Source: Eubacteriales bacterium (GTDB lineage Bacteria; Bacillota; Clostridia; Lachnospirales; Lachnospiraceae). Taken from it: a DNA stretch of 49,627 nt. Under the pieces are notes generated by a model, which worked only from the letters and a program-made list of their open reading frames with translations, was not told the DNA's origin and ran no database searches. A program made the translations under genes and the position numbers. The DNA lies in the NCBI GenBank assembly GCA_030527665.1, contig JAUNAK010000012.1:1-49627 (forward strand). The letters are read 5' to 3'. Position 1 is the first letter of the stretch. Every line of letters begins with the position of its first letter. This document shows, one piece after another, positions 47,371-49,627 of this stretch.

Positions 47371-47847
47371 CTAATCTACCGTATAATATCCAAGAATCAC
47401 CTCATCCGGCAGTCGGGTTGCCGAACAGATGAAGAGTTTGTTTTTGAGCCAGTTAAGCCTCTCATCATAGACTTCAAAGGTCGGCGTAGTACAAAAATAG
47501 TACAGATCCGGATCTACGAATTCTCCGTTCAGTACTGCCTGCACACATTCTGCCGGAACCGTTCGAATACCGTTGTTCTCAATATAAAAAGAGGCTCCGT
47601 TATTAAGTCGTACACCGTATCTGGCGGACAGCTCGCATCGTCCGTCCGGCCGAATCACCTGACTGTCAACACCTCCAGGTACTACGATGCCGTTCATCTC
47701 CGGATCAAATCCACCCGGTGCGGCGATGACTGTACCCTCCGTAATCGGAATCAGCTGCCGCCTACCGGCAATCGCATCCTGGCCGACAACGACAGGCTTA
47801 TCTACTTTGACACGAATCTCAAACTGTTTCTTTAATGCAGGTTCCAT
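47371..47847 (-). CDS. DUF3237 family protein
   Basis: 158 residues from the ATG at 47847 (AAAGGAA 6 nt upstream); the ATG at 47853 touches that site. Features: FEIRVKVDKPVVVGQDAIAG, RRQLIPITEGTVIA, GGVDSQVIRPDGRCELSARY, GASFYIENNGIRTV, YYFCTTPTFEVYDERLNWLK and LFICSATRLPDEVILGYYTV, the DUF3237 beta-barrel pattern. Function unknown; relatives often lie in gene sets for breakdown of aromatic or other organic acids. Cotranscribed with the AraC gene. Confidence 0.88.
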   Translation of the reverse strand: MEPALKKQFEIRVKVDKPVVVGQDAIAGRRQLIPITEGTVIAAPGGFDPEMNGIVVPGGVDSQVIRPDGRCELSARYGVRLNNGASFYIENNGIRTVPAECVQAVLNGEFVDPDLYYFCTTPTFEVYDERLNWLKNKLFICSATRLPDEVILGYYTVD

Positions 47848-47952
47848 ACGCATTTCCTTTCGTAAATAATATCTTTCATAATAACTTTCATACTGCTTCT
47901 ATCATAGTTTTTATTAATCCGAGTATCTAAACAAAGTATATTTTTGTTTTAC

Positions 47953-47992
47953 AAAAACCGCAATGCACTTTGCAGGCACATTGCGGTTTTTT
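47953..47992. terminator. Terminator of the GPH transporter gene
   Basis: AAAAACCGCAATG pairs with CATTGCGGTTTTTT around a 12-nt loop (with a small internal pair), with T-tails on both strands; 32 bp past the stop at 48024. Confidence 0.9.
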
Positions 47993-48023
47993 CCGTTCGT
48001 TCTTATTTACTTACGATCAACGA

Positions 48024-49406
48024 TTACTCGGAAAGCTCGATTTTCTTTCCGCCGGATTTCATAAGCGCTTCATATTTCTTGTCATAGTTGTATGTTGCAA
48101 GAACAATAAGCATGATGACAAACATTGCAAGCGGTACATAGATGTTCATTGCATATACACCGATCGTCATTGCATTTGCGCTTCCTTTTGCTGCAGCTGC
48201 ACCTGCGATTGCAAGGATCCAGCCGATGGAAGCAGAACCAAGTCCGCCGCCGATCTTACCTACGAAACTGTTGGAAGCGTTTGTCATACCAACGATGCGA
48301 ACACCGTTTGTATACATGTTGTACTCTGCTGTATTCAGTACCATAGCCGGCAGACAGGAGATCAGCGGAATGGTTGCATACATTACAACAGATCCTGCAA
48401 GAAGTGTTACGATCAGGCTGCCCGGGAAGATGCAGCGGATCACACAGCCGACAATTCCGATTACGCTGGCGATTGCAGAAGTTTTTGTAAGTCCGAATTT
48501 CTTAATAATGAATCCTACTGTCAGGAAACCAAGGATGGACGGTACAAGGTTAACTGTGTTGATCAGACTGTAGTATGTATCGTTTCCGAGAATCATCTGT
48601 GCATAGAACAGCGGGCCTGCCATGATCAGTGCATACATTACGTTCATTGCAACACCAACAACAGTGATCTTGATCCAGTATTTGTTGCGGATAAGAATTC
48701 CAAGTCCTTTGAGAATACCTACGGAAGCCTCTTCTGCATTCTCTTCTTTGCTCTCAACATAAAGCTCTTTGGATGTTTTGAATACGATAAACATGCAGAT
48801 ACCGGAGATAACAGCCAGAACAGATGCGAAGATGATCCATGCTCTCTGATCACCGCCGAGTGCGTTTGTAATCGGGATCAGACCGATACCAAGGCTGACA
48901 CCGACTGCGTATCCGACAGCCGAACGGAAGGTTCCGATCTTACCTTTCTCTTCATTACTTCTGGTCTTGAAGGCGATCATGGTGTAATACGGAACTGCAA
49001 CTGCTGTGTAGCAGACAGCTGATGCAAAGATATTGGAAAGAATACCGTATGCCATCAGTGCGCCGCCGCTTACATTCGGTACGGTGAACATTCCGATGAT
49101 TGCCAGAACGGTCGGGATGATCATCCAGAGCATCCACGGTCTTGCTTTACCGTGTTTGCTGTTTGTATTCTCAACGATCTTACCCATGATCAGGTCTGTA
49201 AATGCATCAACGATCTTTGCGATCAGCAGAACGTTGCCGGCCGTTGCCTCTGCCATTCCGATTTTATTGATGTAAAAGTAGGACATCTGTCCCTGCATAC
49301 CGTTAAGTGAGTTCAGGGCGAACTGTCCGACTGCATCGCCTGCATAATCTTTGGCGGACATTACTTTCTGGTTGCCGTCTTTGTCTAATCCGAGTGCCTT
49401 AGCCAT
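48024..49406 (-). CDS. GPH-family (MFS) sodium/proton symporter
   Basis: 460 residues from the ATG at 49406 (GAGGAGG upstream). Glycoside-pentoside-hexuronide:cation symporters have 12 membrane helices, and about that number of hydrophobic stretches is visible. Family signs are the YFYINKIGMAEATAGNVLLI start of helix 1-2, VDAFTDLIMGKIVENTNSKH in the cytoplasmic loop 2-3, and KARPWMLW. GPH proteins import sugars, glycosides or uronates with Na+ or H+. It is next to the DUF3237-AraC pair but has its own terminator. Substrate unknown. Confidence 0.92.
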   Translation of the reverse strand: MAKALGLDKDGNQKVMSAKDYAGDAVGQFALNSLNGMQGQMSYFYINKIGMAEATAGNVLLIAKIVDAFTDLIMGKIVENTNSKHGKARPWMLWMIIPTVLAIIGMFTVPNVSGGALMAYGILSNIFASAVCYTAVAVPYYTMIAFKTRSNEEKGKIGTFRSAVGYAVGVSLGIGLIPITNALGGDQRAWIIFASVLAVISGICMFIVFKTSKELYVESKEENAEEASVGILKGLGILIRNKYWIKITVVGVAMNVMYALIMAGPLFYAQMILGNDTYYSLINTVNLVPSILGFLTVGFIIKKFGLTKTSAIASVIGIVGCVIRCIFPGSLIVTLLAGSVVMYATIPLISCLPAMVLNTAEYNMYTNGVRIVGMTNASNSFVGKIGGGLGSASIGWILAIAGAAAAKGSANAMTIGVYAMNIYVPLAMFVIMLIVLATYNYDKKYEALMKSGGKKIELSE

Positions 49407-49557
49407 AATTGCCTCCTCATTCATGTATTTCTGTATCTGTAATCGTTTGTTACTTGCACCGTGCTTTGATGATTAGATAATACTTGATTTTCCTTCTGGT
49501 TTACATCCTTTTTTTATTCTTTCTGTACTTATTTTGTCCCATCTGACATGCATACGT

Positions 49558-49627
49558 ATTCCAGGCTTCCATTTGTAAGCTGAGTTGTAAGACGAGGTGC
49601 CAGTTTGTAAAGCGAGATGCTTGTTTG
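49558..49627. repeat. Imperfect 19-20-bp direct repeats upstream of the transporter gene, cut by the window edge
   Basis: About three units in which TTTGTAA or TTGTAA is followed by an AGCGAG/ACGAG and a TGC word (GTTGTAAGACGAGGTGCC, GTTTGTAAAGCGAGATGC, then the edge). The period is 19-20 bp. They lie about 150 bp upstream of the GPH start. The 203-bp stretch from 49425 to the edge shows no gene. Confidence 0.55.

Overview
The window looks like a chromosomal segment of an anaerobic Firmicute, most likely a Lachnospiraceae member (inference). The evidence is CodY, CIRCE/HrcA heat-shock control, a bacterial V-type ATPase operon, strong AGGAGG ribosome binding sites, and the gene orders comM-dprA-topA-codY and ireB-yrrK-yrzB...yrrL-yrrM-yrrO. 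Nearly all genes lie on the minus strand. The exceptions are msmK, a PucR-family regulator and an HPr-like gene. I found no rRNA, tRNA, CRISPR, prophage or insertion-sequence genes.

Layout. 1-3241: 5' part of a large secreted leucine-rich-repeat protein with an apparent papain-like cysteine protease domain, running off the left edge. 3483-6894: small membrane protein, shared sugar-ABC ATPase MsmK, PucR regulator. 7054-15831: nine-gene V-ATPase operon in the order ntpF-I-K-E-C-G-A-B-D. The proteolipid carries a Na+-type ligand set, so the enzyme is probably a sodium pump. 15832-16869: repeat-rich non-coding kilobase with a 5 x 20-bp array, a terminator and a 164-bp tandem duplication abutting groEL. 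16870-18964: groES-groEL behind CIRCE. 19199-25424: codY, topA, dprA, comM. 25772-25900: an unlisted 42-codon gene with its own promoter and ribosome binding site. 26310-31989: housekeeping block ireB-ruvX-DUF1292-rnj-ylbF-mltG-like-yrrM-yrrO. 32271-38539: mtaB, HPr-like gene, thiI, cysteine desulfurase, rsmE, prmA. 38743-43884: hrcA-grpE-dnaK-dnaJ behind a second CIRCE. 44012-49406: an accessory-looking set (FMN 2-hydroxyacid oxidase-like enzyme, two-domain VOC protein, AraC regulator, DUF3237 protein, GPH symporter) that may handle an unknown small organic substrate.

How the parts connect: both chaperone operons should be repressed by HrcA encoded here. ThiI and the cysteine desulfurase form a tRNA thiolation pair. 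RNase J and YlbF are adjacent RNA-turnover factors. ComM and DprA are translationally coupled competence-type proteins.

The most unusual signals are non-coding. Gaps between ordinary genes hold several families of short repeats and strings of mini-hairpins, some shared between distant gaps. Unusual proteins are the LRR-protease fusion, an HPr homologue without its phosphorylatable histidine, an MltG-like protein without a catalytic domain, and the 42-residue protein. All statements come from reading the sequence by eye. No database search, folding program or alignment was run.
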